Notes: generated by a model from the sequence alone, not told the origin. Positions 23,375-31,961 are shown, numbered from the stretch's first letter. The stretch is 40,158 nucleotides of DNA from Alicyclobacillus sp. (GCF_023511815.1 NZ_JAIMAV010000018.1:1-40158); one strand, 5' to 3'. Numbers and translations: made by a program.

Positions 23375-24145
23375 TCACCGTTTGCGCAGCGCCTGTTGGT
23401 ACGACCTCCATCGGCGGTCCATCAGCCGCCCGATCTCCGGATGGCTCCGGAGTTTCTTCATCAGCGGATGGCTCGGTGCCGTGTTCTCTTCGATGAGCCA
23501 GATGCGCCCGGCGCGATCGATCCCGATGTCAAACCCCAACTCCCGGTACGGCTGATACCCGTCGAAGTGCCGGGCGGCGGTCAGGGCCAGTTCGCGCAGA
23601 CGCGCCACGCACGCCCGAATCCTCTTCGGGCCCCACCCGAGGCCGCGGCGAAGCGCCTCCTCCACCGCAATCACCCGCCCTCGGCTCAGCGCGACATTCG
23701 TCACCACGCTGCCCGCACCCGCCACCTTCGCCACCATTCCCGTGTACAGCCACGGTCCACCGGGTCGATCCCGCTGCACCAACACTCGAATGTCAACCGG
23801 CCGTCCATCCACGCGCAGCAGGTGCAGGCCCTGTTGCACCACGTACGCCTTCGCTTCGCGCAGGCGCTCCACGTGCCGCACCGCGTCGTCCACGGAGGAA
23901 AACGACTTCGCGGGGTGCACCGTGTGCTGTACATACACGCGGTCCCCGTCCCGCCACACCTTGAGGATGCCGTGGCCTCGGCTGCCCCCCGACGGCTTGA
24001 CAAACACCGTTTTATACATTTTGAGATACGCCCGCAGCACGGCCGGCGTGTAACGGGCCGTGGCGGGCAGATGGCGCCGGATGTCCGGGTGTTTCGAGAA
24101 CCACCGATACAGTAGATACTTGCCGAGCTCCGGTTTGCGTGCCAT
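23375..24145 (-). CDS. Short YheC/YheD-family ATP-grasp protein
   Basis: A 256-aa protein that is essentially only the ATP-grasp domain of the YheC/D family. Seen in order: KYLLYRWFSKHPDIRRHLPA, nucleotide loop VKPSGGSRGHGILKVW, QQGLHLLRVDGRPVDIRVLV, and LGFDIGIDRAGRIWLIEENT with the metal ligands. It lacks the roughly 100-residue N-terminal region of the longer paralogue at 5079-6161. The ATG at 24145 follows GGAGGCGGGAG. It lies upstream of pckA on the same strand, but 107 bp of regulatory DNA separates them. A spore-coat association is inferred from family. Confidence 0.82.
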   Translation of the reverse strand: MARKPELGKYLLYRWFSKHPDIRRHLPATARYTPAVLRAYLKMYKTVFVKPSGGSRGHGILKVWRDGDRVYVQHTVHPAKSFSSVDDAVRHVERLREAKAYVVQQGLHLLRVDGRPVDIRVLVQRDRPGGPWLYTGMVAKVAGAGSVVTNVALSRGRVIAVEEALRRGLGWGPKRIRACVARLRELALTAARHFDGYQPYRELGFDIGIDRAGRIWLIEENTAPSHPLMKKLRSHPEIGRLMDRRWRSYQQALRKR

Positions 24146-24260
24146 GGCTCCCGCCTCCCGCACAGGATGGGGCCAGCGTATGCGGACGCGATTGCACCGA
24201 AACGGACATCCGCACCGCGTCATCGGCACAAAAGCGTGGTATGATGGAGGGGTCAGAATC

Positions 24261-24323
24261 GTGGGACATCGGTCCCGGCGCCACCCGGTCGCCATGGGCA
24301 CGGTCCTGCCCAAGGCGTCCCAC
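24261..24323 (+). promoter_or_regulatory. Structured 5' leader of panE with alternative pairings
   Basis: Pairing A: GTGGGAC (24261-24267) with GTCCCAC (24317-24323), closing a junction that holds TGGGCA/TGCCCA (24295-24300 with 24307-24312) and GGCG/CGCC (24277-24280 with 24290-24293). Pairing B: GGGAC (24263-24267) with GTCCC (24272-24276), which excludes A. A TATGAT hexamer at 24240-24245 could be the -10 (its -35 is poor). The ribosome site follows at about 24341. It could be a regulatory RNA; chance pairing in GC-rich DNA is not excluded. Confidence 0.35.
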
Positions 24324-24356
24324 AAGCAGACCGGTGTCACGGAGGAGGCTTCATTC

Positions 24357-25280
24357 ATGCATGTGGTCGTCATCGGAGCGGGGGCCGTGGGGGGGTATTT
24401 CGGGGCGAGGCTTGCCCAACACGGCGTCCCGGTCACGTTCCTCGTACGCGAAAACCGGCGCCGCCAGCTCGCCGAACGGGGCCTGCGCGTGCACAGCGTG
24501 CACGGGGACATCCACGTCGATCCCCGAATCGCGACGCGCGCGGCGGATGTGAAAGACCCGGAGCTGGTGCTGTTGGCCGTCAAACAGTATCACCTCGACG
24601 GCGCGCTGCCGCAGGTATCCGAACTGGCCGACCGCGGCGCCCTGGTCCTGCCGCTGCTCAACGGCATTCGGCATCTCGACGACCTGCGCAAGGTCGTCCC
24701 CGCCGGTCGGCTGCTCGGCGGCCTGTGCCACATCGAGAGCACGCTGAATGAGGAAGGAGACGTGGTGCACACCAGCCAATTGCACGACGTCACCTACGGC
24801 CCTCTGCCCGACAGCGACCGCGAGCGGCTCCCCGCTCTCGACGAGACGCTGCAGAACCGCGGATTTGTCGCTCGCCGAAGCGATCAGATCCTCGCCGATA
24901 TGTGGATGAAATACATCTGCCTGTCGACGCTCAGCGGCCTGACCGCAACCATCCGGCAACCCATCGGCGTCATCCGGGAGGACCCGGCCGCCGCCGGGTT
25001 GATGCGCGACTTCGCCCTTGAGGCGGCCGCCATCGCCAGGGCCGAATGCCCCGATGTACCCTCCGACGCCGCCCTGCGGGCCCTCCGGTGGTTGGAGCGC
25101 CTGCCCGCGTCCATGACCGCGAGCATGCACCGCGACCTGGAGAAAGGGTTGCCGATTGAGGTCGAGCGCATTCAGGGGGTGCTGCTGCAGCTGGCGGATT
25201 CACACGCCATCGACACGCCCGCCATCCGGGCGGTGTACGCCATCCTGCATCCGCACCGCGAGGGGCGCCGGGCGAACTGA
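24357..25280 (+). CDS. panE: 2-dehydropantoate 2-reductase
   Basis: A 307-aa NADPH-dependent ketopantoate reductase, the second pantothenate-pathway step. The N-terminus MHVVVIGAGAVGGYFGARLA holds the GxGxxG cofactor motif. LLAVKQYHLD contains the conserved K(Q/A)Y region, and MWMKYICLSTLSGLTATIRQ carries the catalytic Lys. ASMHRDLEKGLPIEVERIQG is the C-terminal S-x-x-x-D-x-x-x-G-x-x-x-E substrate motif. The ATG at 24357 follows GGAGGAGG by 8 nt. It is monocistronic. Together with panD at 6276 it gives two scattered pantothenate genes in this window; no panB or panC here. Confidence 0.93.
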   Translation: MHVVVIGAGAVGGYFGARLAQHGVPVTFLVRENRRRQLAERGLRVHSVHGDIHVDPRIATRAADVKDPELVLLAVKQYHLDGALPQVSELADRGALVLPLLNGIRHLDDLRKVVPAGRLLGGLCHIESTLNEEGDVVHTSQLHDVTYGPLPDSDRERLPALDETLQNRGFVARRSDQILADMWMKYICLSTLSGLTATIRQPIGVIREDPAAAGLMRDFALEAAAIARAECPDVPSDAALRALRWLERLPASMTASMHRDLEKGLPIEVERIQGVLLQLADSHAIDTPAIRAVYAILHPHREGRRAN

Positions 25281-25286
25281 GGCCAA

Positions 25287-25370
25287 TGGACCCTTCACCC
25301 CGCGGTTTGACGGGGCGCTCCGTGAGGCGGGCGCCGCGCCGTTTGACGGGGCGCTCCGCGTGGACCCTTC
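25287..25370. repeat. Nested short direct repeats between convergent genes
   Basis: TGGACCCTTC occurs at 25287-25296 and 25361-25370, and between these GTTTGACGGGGCGCTCCG occurs twice (25305-25322 and 25341-25358, 36 bp apart). The order is A-B-B-A. It lies in the 184-bp non-coding gap after panE; no coding sense. Confidence 0.8.
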
Positions 25371-25464
25371 GCCCGGAGGGCGGGTCGTGCGCTGCGCGTA
25401 AACCGGCACCCGGCGAACCGGCCGGCCGCCGGGGCCGCCGTGCGCGGCAGACGGCCCCTTGGGC

Positions 25465-25806
25465 TCAGGGTCCCGCTCCCGCATCCGGTGCCGAGGCCGC
25501 GCCTTCGCTCGAGCTTCCGGATTGGATGCGGGCAATCTCCCGGGCGATCTCATCGCGAAACCGCGCGACGGCCTCGCCCGGCTCCTCCAACTCCGACTCC
25601 GTGAACGTGCGCAGCCATGGCCCACCCCGAAACGGCGCCACGTTGTGCGGCGCCACGCGCACCTCGTATCGGGCTTCCTCCCCTTCGTCCGGCACACGCC
25701 GGAATGTCCGCACCAGCACGTTGGCCACCCGCGGGTCGAGCGGGGGCCCGGCCACCTCCATGTCCGCCAGCGGAAACCGTTTGAACAGCCACGTCCACTC
25801 GCCCAT
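25465..25806 (-). CDS. Hypothetical 113-aa protein
   Basis: I do not recognise it. The ATG at 25806 follows AGGAGGGG at good spacing. The protein starts MGEWTWLFKRFPLADMEVAG, continues with a beta-like stretch VLVRTFRRVPDEGEEARYEV and a helix EPGEAVARFRDEIAREIARI, then a low-complexity Ser/Gly/Ala tail. No signal peptide or membrane helix. It is divergent from the glycosyltransferase gene and convergent with panE, with no operon partner. Confidence 0.65.
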   Translation of the reverse strand: MGEWTWLFKRFPLADMEVAGPPLDPRVANVLVRTFRRVPDEGEEARYEVRVAPHNVAPFRGGPWLRTFTESELEEPGEAVARFRDEIAREIARIQSGSSSEGAASAPDAGAGP

Positions 25807-25941
25807 TCCAAGCCCCTCCTGAACCAAAGCCTGTTTCTCGCACACCCGGGCCCCGCCCCGGACAGGCCGACCCGGCGTGACATACCGTGGAGAAGATGCA
25901 CCGAAGCAAACCACCGCAACGGGAGAGAGGAGGCAGGATCG

Positions 25942-26973
25942 GTGCACATTCTCCACGTCATCCATCGCCTCTGGCCGGGGGGCGGGACCGAAACGCACGT
26001 CCTGACCCTCGCCCGAACCCTCGCAGCCCAAGGAAACACCGTCTCCGTGTTCACCGCGGGCGGCCCGTGGACCGCCCACCTGCGCCGGCTGGAGATTCCG
26101 GTGGTCACCGGGCCCTGGCGGATCTCCGCGCTGCGTCAGACCATCCGCGCACTCGGCGCGGATGTGGTCCACGTCCACGACACGCCCGGTTACCGGTTGG
26201 CCGCCGCCCTCGGGGGCACGACGCGCGTGATCGTCACCGTCCACGGCCTGTACGCCCAGCCAGCGGCCCTGCGCCGCGTCGCAAGGCGGGCACACGCCGT
26301 GATTGCCGTCTCCCCGGCCGCCGGACGTTACGCTGTTGGCGTCGGGGTCCATCCCGGCAAAGTCGTCGTCATCCCAAACGGCGTCCCGCCCTGCCGTGCG
26401 GGCGCCGTCCGACGGTCCAAAGGCCGATTTGTCATCGGCTACGCCGGGCGCTTCACGCTCGGGAAGCGGGCCCTCGGTCTGCGCGTGATCCGCGCCGCCG
26501 CCCGATTCGCCGCCCGGCACCAGGACGTCACCGTCTTGGTCGCGGGGCACGGCAGCCCTTCGGCCGTCACCCGGTACCCGGGTGTGCGTGTTCTCGGGCA
26601 CCTGGATGATCTCGCCCTGTTCTATCGTTCCTGCGACCTGGTCATCGGCACCGGGCGGGTGGCGATGGAGGCCATCCGCTGCGGCGTCCCGGTGCTCGCC
26701 ATCGGCATGGGCGGCTACCTCGGCCTCATCACCCGTCGAAATTTCCGGCGCGCCCTGCGGACCAACTTTGGCGATCACGCCGTCCCCCGCATCCCCTGGA
26801 CGGCCGCCCGCCTGCACGATGACCTCGGCCGCTGCCGTGCACATCTGGACGATCTCCGGCGCGAAGCCCAGCACCTGCGGCGGATCGCCGGCGGAGCCAT
26901 CTCCAGCGCCACGATGGCCCGGCGCACCCTCCGGCTGTACCGCGGGGATTTGCCGGGCGCGGGCCTGCGTTAG
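25942..26973 (+). CDS. Glycosyltransferase family 4 protein (GT-B fold)
   Basis: A 343-aa GT-B enzyme. The N-terminal domain begins VHILHVIHRLWPGGGTETHV, the acceptor-side loop of GT4 proteins (GGxE). DVVHVHDTPGYRLAAALGGT and VTVHGLYAQ follow. The C-terminal nucleotide-sugar domain starts near VIPNGVPP and GYAGRFTLGKR. The usual GT4 E-x7-E motif is only partly matched in VAMEAIRCGVPVLAIGMGG. The GTG at 25942 follows GAGAGGAGG. No neighbouring polysaccharide genes are seen, so its acceptor is unknown. Confidence 0.85.
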   Translation: MHILHVIHRLWPGGGTETHVLTLARTLAAQGNTVSVFTAGGPWTAHLRRLEIPVVTGPWRISALRQTIRALGADVVHVHDTPGYRLAAALGGTTRVIVTVHGLYAQPAALRRVARRAHAVIAVSPAAGRYAVGVGVHPGKVVVIPNGVPPCRAGAVRRSKGRFVIGYAGRFTLGKRALGLRVIRAAARFAARHQDVTVLVAGHGSPSAVTRYPGVRVLGHLDDLALFYRSCDLVIGTGRVAMEAIRCGVPVLAIGMGGYLGLITRRNFRRALRTNFGDHAVPRIPWTAARLHDDLGRCRAHLDDLRREAQHLRRIAGGAISSATMARRTLRLYRGDLPGAGLR

Positions 26974-27009
26974 GATGGATGGAACCCGCGAAGGCGCCTC
27001 TCCGGGCCT

Positions 27010-27038
27010 CCAGAGCGCCTGGGCAGGCGCCTCTCTGG
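27010..27038. terminator. Hairpin between convergent glycosyltransferase and nucleoside hydrolase genes
   Basis: CCAGA (27010-27014) with TCTGG (27034-27038) and GCGCC (27015-27019) with GGCGC (27026-27030), a 6-nt loop and a 3-nt bulge. The nearby motif AGGCGCCTCTC is directly repeated (26992-27002 and 27025-27035). No T-tract. Confidence 0.45.
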
Positions 27039-27067
27039 ACATCCACAACCCGAGCACAAGCCCGGCT

Positions 27068-28003
27068 TCAGGACATCCCCAACCGTTCGCGGAATCGGCC
27101 GAGGAACCGATCCACATCCACGTCGACGCACACCGCCACGTTCGGTTCCTTGTCGGCGTGCGGCCGGGCGTCGACGACGGTCATCCCCGCGGTCGCCCCG
27201 TCGCACGAGATGCGCACCGGATACGGCCGCGTGGTGCACAGCGTCGGGTCTTCGGCGACGGCGACCGCCAGGGGGTCGTGCAACGGACACCAGCGGCCTC
27301 GCACGCCCTGGGTCTCCTCGTACGCGTTCATGTAAAAGGAGACCGCGTCGCGGACCAACGCCGCATGCGGCAAAGCGGGATTGAGCCGATCCAGTTCGTG
27401 CGCCTCCAGCCGCGCCCGCATCGTGACATCGAGCCCGACCATGGTCAGGGGCGCGCCGGATTGCAGCACAATCTCCGCGGCTTCCGGGTCCCCCCACACA
27501 TTCGCCTCTGCCACCGCGGTGACGTTCCCTGGGCAGAACGCCGCGCCGCCCATGAAGACCACGCCGCGGACCAACCGGGGCAGCTCGGGATCGAACAGAA
27601 ACGCCCGGGCGACGTTAGTCAGGCGGGCGACCGGCACCAGGGCCACCTCACCCGGATGGCGCCGGATGGCTTCCCGCAAAAACGAGGCGGCCTCCTGCGA
27701 TTCGGCCCGGCGCCGGGGCGCCGGAAGCGCTGTGTTGCCGAGGCCGTCCTCACCGTGAATCCAGGGAACCGGGCCGGTCCACTCGCGCAGGATCGGCCGC
27801 TCGGCCCCCCGGTACACCGGGACGTCCAAACCGCACAGCTCCACCACGGCCAGGGTGTTCCGGGTCGCCCGATCCACATCCACATTTCCAAAACAGGTGG
27901 TGATGCCGAGCACGTCCAGGCCCGGCGAGCGCAGAGCATACAGAATGGCAAGGGCGTCGTCCACGCCCGTATCGACGTCCAGGATGATGCGCGTGCGTTC
28001 CAC
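27068..28003 (-). CDS. Inosine-uridine-preferring nucleoside hydrolase family protein
   Basis: A 311-aa hydrolase that splits a ribonucleoside into base and ribose. The Ca-binding signature DVDTGVDDA is at residues 9-17, ITTCFGNV follows, HGEDGLGN is present near residue 84, and the later metal/substrate region reads EANVWGDPEAAEIVL. The third metal ligand lies in CPLHDPLAVAVA. The GTG at 28003 follows AGAGGGGG. It is convergent with the glycosyltransferase and divergent from the DUF309 gene, with no purine-salvage neighbours. Base preference cannot be assigned. Confidence 0.9.
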   Translation of the reverse strand: MERTRIILDVDTGVDDALAILYALRSPGLDVLGITTCFGNVDVDRATRNTLAVVELCGLDVPVYRGAERPILREWTGPVPWIHGEDGLGNTALPAPRRRAESQEAASFLREAIRRHPGEVALVPVARLTNVARAFLFDPELPRLVRGVVFMGGAAFCPGNVTAVAEANVWGDPEAAEIVLQSGAPLTMVGLDVTMRARLEAHELDRLNPALPHAALVRDAVSFYMNAYEETQGVRGRWCPLHDPLAVAVAEDPTLCTTRPYPVRISCDGATAGMTVVDARPHADKEPNVAVCVDVDVDRFLGRFRERLGMS

Positions 28004-28256
28004 GTGGGTCCCCCTCTTTGCTCAGGCCGATCCGCTCCTGGTGCACACGCCGGCCGGCCGTGATACCATGGTGCCATGAGGACGGCGTCTCCCGGCATCC
28101 GCCCGGGCCTGTCCCGTCCCCAGTATACACCATCCCGCTTCAGGCACCGCGGGGCGGCGGGACGGGCTCTGCCACACCCATGTCCGCCCGGGCCGACGTC
28201 CGGCAAGACGTCGGTGTAGCCGCTCAGTCGAGTCCCGACCGAAGGGGGTGTGACAC

Positions 28257-28688
28257 GTGGATCCGCGTATGATGACCTACCTGTATTGTTTCAACGTCAC
28301 GCGCGATTACTTCGAATGCCACGAGTATCTGGAGTCGCTCTGGCTCGACAGCGGCCGTCCGGTGGTCCTCAAGGGCCTGATTCAGGCGGCCGTGTGTCTC
28401 TATCACCTCGAGAATGGAAATGTGCGTGGAGGATGGCGGATGTGGCAGCGCGCCCGCGAATACCTCGCACCGTATGGTCCGGTGTACGAGGCCATCGACC
28501 TCCATCAACTGATTCGGGATATCGACGCCGTGTTCCATCGGGTGCCCGCGGCGTGGCGTCCGCTCATGGTCTCCCCGAAGCAGGTCGAGGCGCTCGGACT
28601 TCCGATCGTCCGGGTTCACCTCACGGACCCCGCGGTGAGCGAGGCGTTGGCGCACTGGTCCCCGGAACAGTTCCCGCCCCTCGATTGA
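28257..28688 (+). CDS. DUF309 domain protein
   Basis: A 143-aa helical protein. The DUF309 core is clear: DYFECHEYLESLWLDSG (the HExxE/W block), KGLIQAAVCLYHLENGN and GGWRMWQRAREYLAPYG, the same order as in Bacillus YpuF-type proteins. The function of the family is not known to me. The GTG at 28257 follows GAAGGGGGTGTG. The 253-bp gap before it (28004-28256) contains no convincing promoter or gene. It stands alone ahead of a sigma-A promoter for the next operon. Confidence 0.82.
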   Translation: MDPRMMTYLYCFNVTRDYFECHEYLESLWLDSGRPVVLKGLIQAAVCLYHLENGNVRGGWRMWQRAREYLAPYGPVYEAIDLHQLIRDIDAVFHRVPAAWRPLMVSPKQVEALGLPIVRVHLTDPAVSEALAHWSPEQFPPLD

Positions 28689-28762
28689 ATCCACTGAGCC
28701 CCTGAATCGAACAACCCCTCGGCGAACTCTGTCAATTCCACCCTTTTTTAATCCACTTTCAT

Positions 28763-28791
28763 TTGATCTTCTCATGGCGGGCTCGTACAAT
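28763..28791 (+). promoter_or_regulatory. Sigma-A promoter of the DUF3311/symporter operon
   Basis: TTGATC (28763-28768), 17-bp spacer, TACAAT (28786-28791), in an AT-rich stretch about 55 bp before the first start codon. Confidence 0.7.
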
Positions 28792-28846
28792 GTTCGTCTG
28801 TAATCGTTTACAGCCAACTCGTGAGAATTGGAAGGAGGAGAACGGC

Positions 28847-29044
28847 TTGCGCCGCTTCATCGTCTTCATTCTGTTCATCGTGCCGTTTTTGGCGCAGCTG
28901 GTGGCGCTGCCCTGGGTGAATCGCATCCATCCCATCATCCTGGGCTTCCCGTTGCTGCACTTCTGGCTGCTGATCTGGATGGTGCTGACGCCGCTGTTCA
29001 CGTGGGCCATCCATGCAATCCTGTCGAAGGAGGCGTCCGTCTGA
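28847..29044 (+). CDS. DUF3311 small membrane protein, symporter partner
   Basis: A 65-aa protein with two transmembrane helices (about residues 4-24 and 31-58: RRFIVFILFIVPFLAQLVAL, FPLLHFWLLIWMVLTPLF). DUF3311 proteins typically sit directly before an SSS-family symporter and resemble the small subunit of such carriers. Start at TTG 28847, with AAGGAGGAG about 7 nt upstream; an in-frame ATG at 28763 falls inside the promoter and is rejected. Its stop overlaps the symporter start as TGATG. Confidence 0.88.
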   Translation: MRRFIVFILFIVPFLAQLVALPWVNRIHPIILGFPLLHFWLLIWMVLTPLFTWAIHAILSKEASV

Positions 29045-30543
29045 TGCAGGGCAACCCGTTGGCATTCGCCGTCACGGCCGTCATCGTGCTGGCCGTGGTG
29101 TTGGTCGGCTTTCTGGCGGGCCGCAGTAAGGAGGCGCGCAGCTCCGTCGAGGAATGGTCCGTCGGCGGCCGGAAACTCGGCAGTCTGTTCGTCTGGTTCC
29201 TGGTCGGCGCGGACGTGTACACGGCGTACACCTTCCTCGGTTTGACCAGCTCCGCCTACTCCGGCGGCAGCACGGCCTTCTTCGCCACCCCGTACGTGGT
29301 GCTGGCCTATCCGTTGGCGTACTTCTTTTTGCCGCGCCTGTGGCGGGTGGCCAAGGAGCATGGATACATGACGCTCGCCGACTACGTGGGCGGGCGCTTC
29401 GACAGCAAACTGCTCTCGTTTTTGGTGGCCATCACCGGAGTGCTGATGCTCATCCCGTACATTGATCTTCAATTGAGCGGCATCCTCGACACCCTGCAGG
29501 TGGCGGCCGCCGGCATTGTCAATGTGAAACTGATTGTCGTCGTCTCCTTCCTCCTGGTGGCGCTGTACACGTTCTTCAGCGGGCTGAAGGCCCCGACCTA
29601 CACCGCCATCATCAAAGACATCCTGGTGTGGGTCGTCATGCTGTTCCTGGTGATCTCGCTGCCCATCATCCACTTCGGCGGCTGGGGCCAGATGGTTCAG
29701 GCCATTGCCGACCAGCATCCGAAGTTGCTGGTGCTGCCGACCTCCGGTCCGAAGGGCATCTGGTGGTTCTCGACCGCGGCCCTGATCTCCGCCATGGCGC
29801 TGTTCATGTGGCCGCACACGGCAACCGGGACGTTCAGCTCCAAGAGCGCCGAGATCCTGAAGCGCAACGCCATCGTCCTGCCGCTGTACAACATCGTGTT
29901 GATGCTGGTGACGTTCCTCGGCCTGCTGGCGTTCATGGTCGTCCCGCATGGGACCAACGCGCGCCTGGCGTTCCTGACCCTCATCCACGACTCGTACGGC
30001 GGATTCGCGCAGGGGCTCGCGTATGCGACCATCGCGCTGGCATCGCTGGTCCCCTGCTCCATCATGGCCATCGGGGCGAGCAACCTGTTCGCGAACAACG
30101 TCTACCGTGACCTCATCCGTCCCGACGCCGATCAGCGCCGCCTGACCCTGGTGACGCGTTCCATGGTGTTCGTCGTCATCGGCCTCGCCCTGGTGTTCGG
30201 ACTGGCGTTCCCGACGGCGCTGGTGTCGCTTCAGTTGATGGGTGTCTCCGGGATCGTCCAGACCTTCCCGGCCGTCGTCCTCAGCCTCTACGTGCGCAAC
30301 CTGCCCAAGGAGGCGGTGACGGGCGGACTGTTGGCCGGCCTGCCGACCGTGTTCTACCTGTACGCCAGCCACAACGCCCACGGGGTGTACGAGGGCTTCT
30401 GGGGGCTGTTGGTCAACCTCGTGGTGATCCTGGTGTTGACGCCGCTGTTCATCGGCAGAGCGCGCCAGCGGACCAACGCGGTGATGGAATTCCTGTTCGG
30501 CGGCCGGCGCCGTGCGCAATCCGCCGAGCAACACATCGCCTGA
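29044..30543 (+). CDS. Sodium:solute symporter (SSS family)
   Basis: A 499-aa carrier with about 13 predicted transmembrane helices. Typical SSS features: EEWSVGGRKLGSLFVWFLVG near residue 40, TFLGLTSSAYSGGSTAFFAT, RVAKEHGYMTLADYVGGRFD, and a sodium-site helix LASLVPCSIMAIGASNLFAN. The subgroup paired with DUF3311 usually carries monocarboxylates or related organic acids; the substrate is inferred only at that level. The ATG at 29044 overlaps the DUF3311 stop by one base and has AAGGAGG upstream. A strong terminator closes the operon. Confidence 0.92.
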   Translation: MQGNPLAFAVTAVIVLAVVLVGFLAGRSKEARSSVEEWSVGGRKLGSLFVWFLVGADVYTAYTFLGLTSSAYSGGSTAFFATPYVVLAYPLAYFFLPRLWRVAKEHGYMTLADYVGGRFDSKLLSFLVAITGVLMLIPYIDLQLSGILDTLQVAAAGIVNVKLIVVVSFLLVALYTFFSGLKAPTYTAIIKDILVWVVMLFLVISLPIIHFGGWGQMVQAIADQHPKLLVLPTSGPKGIWWFSTAALISAMALFMWPHTATGTFSSKSAEILKRNAIVLPLYNIVLMLVTFLGLLAFMVVPHGTNARLAFLTLIHDSYGGFAQGLAYATIALASLVPCSIMAIGASNLFANNVYRDLIRPDADQRRLTLVTRSMVFVVIGLALVFGLAFPTALVSLQLMGVSGIVQTFPAVVLSLYVRNLPKEAVTGGLLAGLPTVFYLYASHNAHGVYEGFWGLLVNLVVILVLTPLFIGRARQRTNAVMEFLFGGRRRAQSAEQHIA

Positions 30544-30581
30544 GGCCTGGGCGGACCATTCCCCACACCGAGCACACTCAA

Positions 30582-30616
30582 GGGCGGATGGAGCACATCT
30601 CCATCCGCCCTGTTTT
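30582..30616 (+). terminator. Rho-independent terminator of the symporter operon
   Basis: A perfect 12-bp stem (30582-30593 with 30599-30610), 5-nt loop, followed by TGTTTT. Confidence 0.85.
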
Positions 30617-30734
30617 CACACGCTCATCTTGTCTATCGCCATACCGGCGCGCTAAGGCGCGCCCGCCTCCCAGACCGGTCTGTGCCACGCCCGGGCCGGC
30701 TGTGCGCCTCCGGTCAAACGCCCGGTCCAACGCG

Positions 30735-31961
30735 TCACCGGCCGAGCCAGCGCGTCCGAACCGGCTGTGCCACCGGCCGCGGCCCGTGGACCATGCGACG
30801 CCCGTATCCGTACGCCGCGCCCCCGGTCACCAAAAGCAGCAGTCCGGTGACGAGAAACACACTGTGCGCCCCGAAGGCGCCGCCAATGGCACCGCCGACC
30901 AGCGGACCCACCATGTTGCCGAGTTGATTCGCGGTCTGATTGAGCCCGAATGCGCGGCCGCGGAACTCCGGGTCCGTGTTGGCCACCACCAACCCGTTGA
31001 GCGCCGGAAAGACGGCGCAAAAAAACGCCCCGTACACGAACCGGACGACGGAGAAGCCCCAGATGTCGTGAAACGGAATCTGCAATAGGTTGCCGATCCC
31101 GCCGCCGATGAGCCCGATCAACAGCACCTTTTGAAAGCCGACCTTGTCCGCCCACCTCCCCCATCGCGGAGCAAACAGCACGCTGGCGACGCCCGCCAGC
31201 GAGAACACGATGCCCGCGAGCAACGACGCGTCCTGCAACGACCCGCCGAGATCGGCGATGTAAAGCGGCAACACCGGCTCAATGGTCATGATGGAGAACG
31301 TGGTCAACACCGTCAGCCCCAGCGTCCAGACGAACGGGCGGTTGGACGCCGCAATCTTCATCGCCTCCACCACCGAACTGCGCGTCTTGCTGGGGACGAA
31401 CCGTTCCTCCGTGACGAAGAACAACACCAGCAAGGTCGAGAGCAACACGAGAATGCCCGCGCTGGCAAATGCGACCCGATTCCCGAACAGCCTGGCCAAC
31501 CCGCCGCCCAACAGCGGCCCGAGGATGCCCCCCACCGCGTTGCCGGTCGACATCAGGGCCAGAGCCCACCCGACCCGCGCCTCCGGGGTGTTGGTCGCCA
31601 CCAGCGCGATGGCTCCCGGGACGTATCCGGCGAGCGCCCCCTGCAGCGCGCGCAGGACCAACAGCTCGTACGGATTTGTCACCAGCGCGGTCAGAATGTA
31701 CAGCGCGCACAATGAGAAACCGGCCCGCAGGATCATCGGCTTCCGGCCGTACTTGTCGGCCAGAGACCCCCAATACGGGGAGACCAGCGCGCCGGTCAAA
31801 AACGTGACGCTGTACAGCAGCCCCGACCACAGCTCGGTCTGCTGATGAACGCCGATTTTCAAGAGGAACAGGGGTAAAAACGGGACCACCATGGAAAAGC
31901 TGGCCGACGTGACCAGCACGCCGAACCACAGCAACCACAGATTTCGCTTCCAGGTCTCCAT
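30735..31961 (-). CDS. MFS transporter, DHA1-like efflux permease
   Basis: A 408-aa carrier with 12 predicted helices. The cytoplasmic loop 2-3 signature reads WGSLADKYGRKPMILRAG, with its repeat in the second half, PRWGRWADKVGFQKVLLIG. The antiporter motif C-like stretch is ALMSTGNAVGGILGPLLGGG. These mark the drug:H+ antiporter (12-TM) group. The ATG at 31961 follows GGAGGCGGCG; open sequence upstream to 32105 crosses the terminator and is rejected. It is monocistronic. The substrate is unknown. Confidence 0.9.
   Translation of the reverse strand: METWKRNLWLLWFGVLVTSASFSMVVPFLPLFLLKIGVHQQTELWSGLLYSVTFLTGALVSPYWGSLADKYGRKPMILRAGFSLCALYILTALVTNPYELLVLRALQGALAGYVPGAIALVATNTPEARVGWALALMSTGNAVGGILGPLLGGGLARLFGNRVAFASAGILVLLSTLLVLFFVTEERFVPSKTRSSVVEAMKIAASNRPFVWTLGLTVLTTFSIMTIEPVLPLYIADLGGSLQDASLLAGIVFSLAGVASVLFAPRWGRWADKVGFQKVLLIGLIGGGIGNLLQIPFHDIWGFSVVRFVYGAFFCAVFPALNGLVVANTDPEFRGRAFGLNQTANQLGNMVGPLVGGAIGGAFGAHSVFLVTGLLLLVTGGAAYGYGRRMVHGPRPVAQPVRTRWLGR

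Noticed and set aside
28759-30534. A 591-codon open frame antisense to the symporter
   Set aside because: The composition (Gln, His, Asp, Arg rich) is the mirror of a membrane protein on the other strand, and the forward gene is unambiguous.
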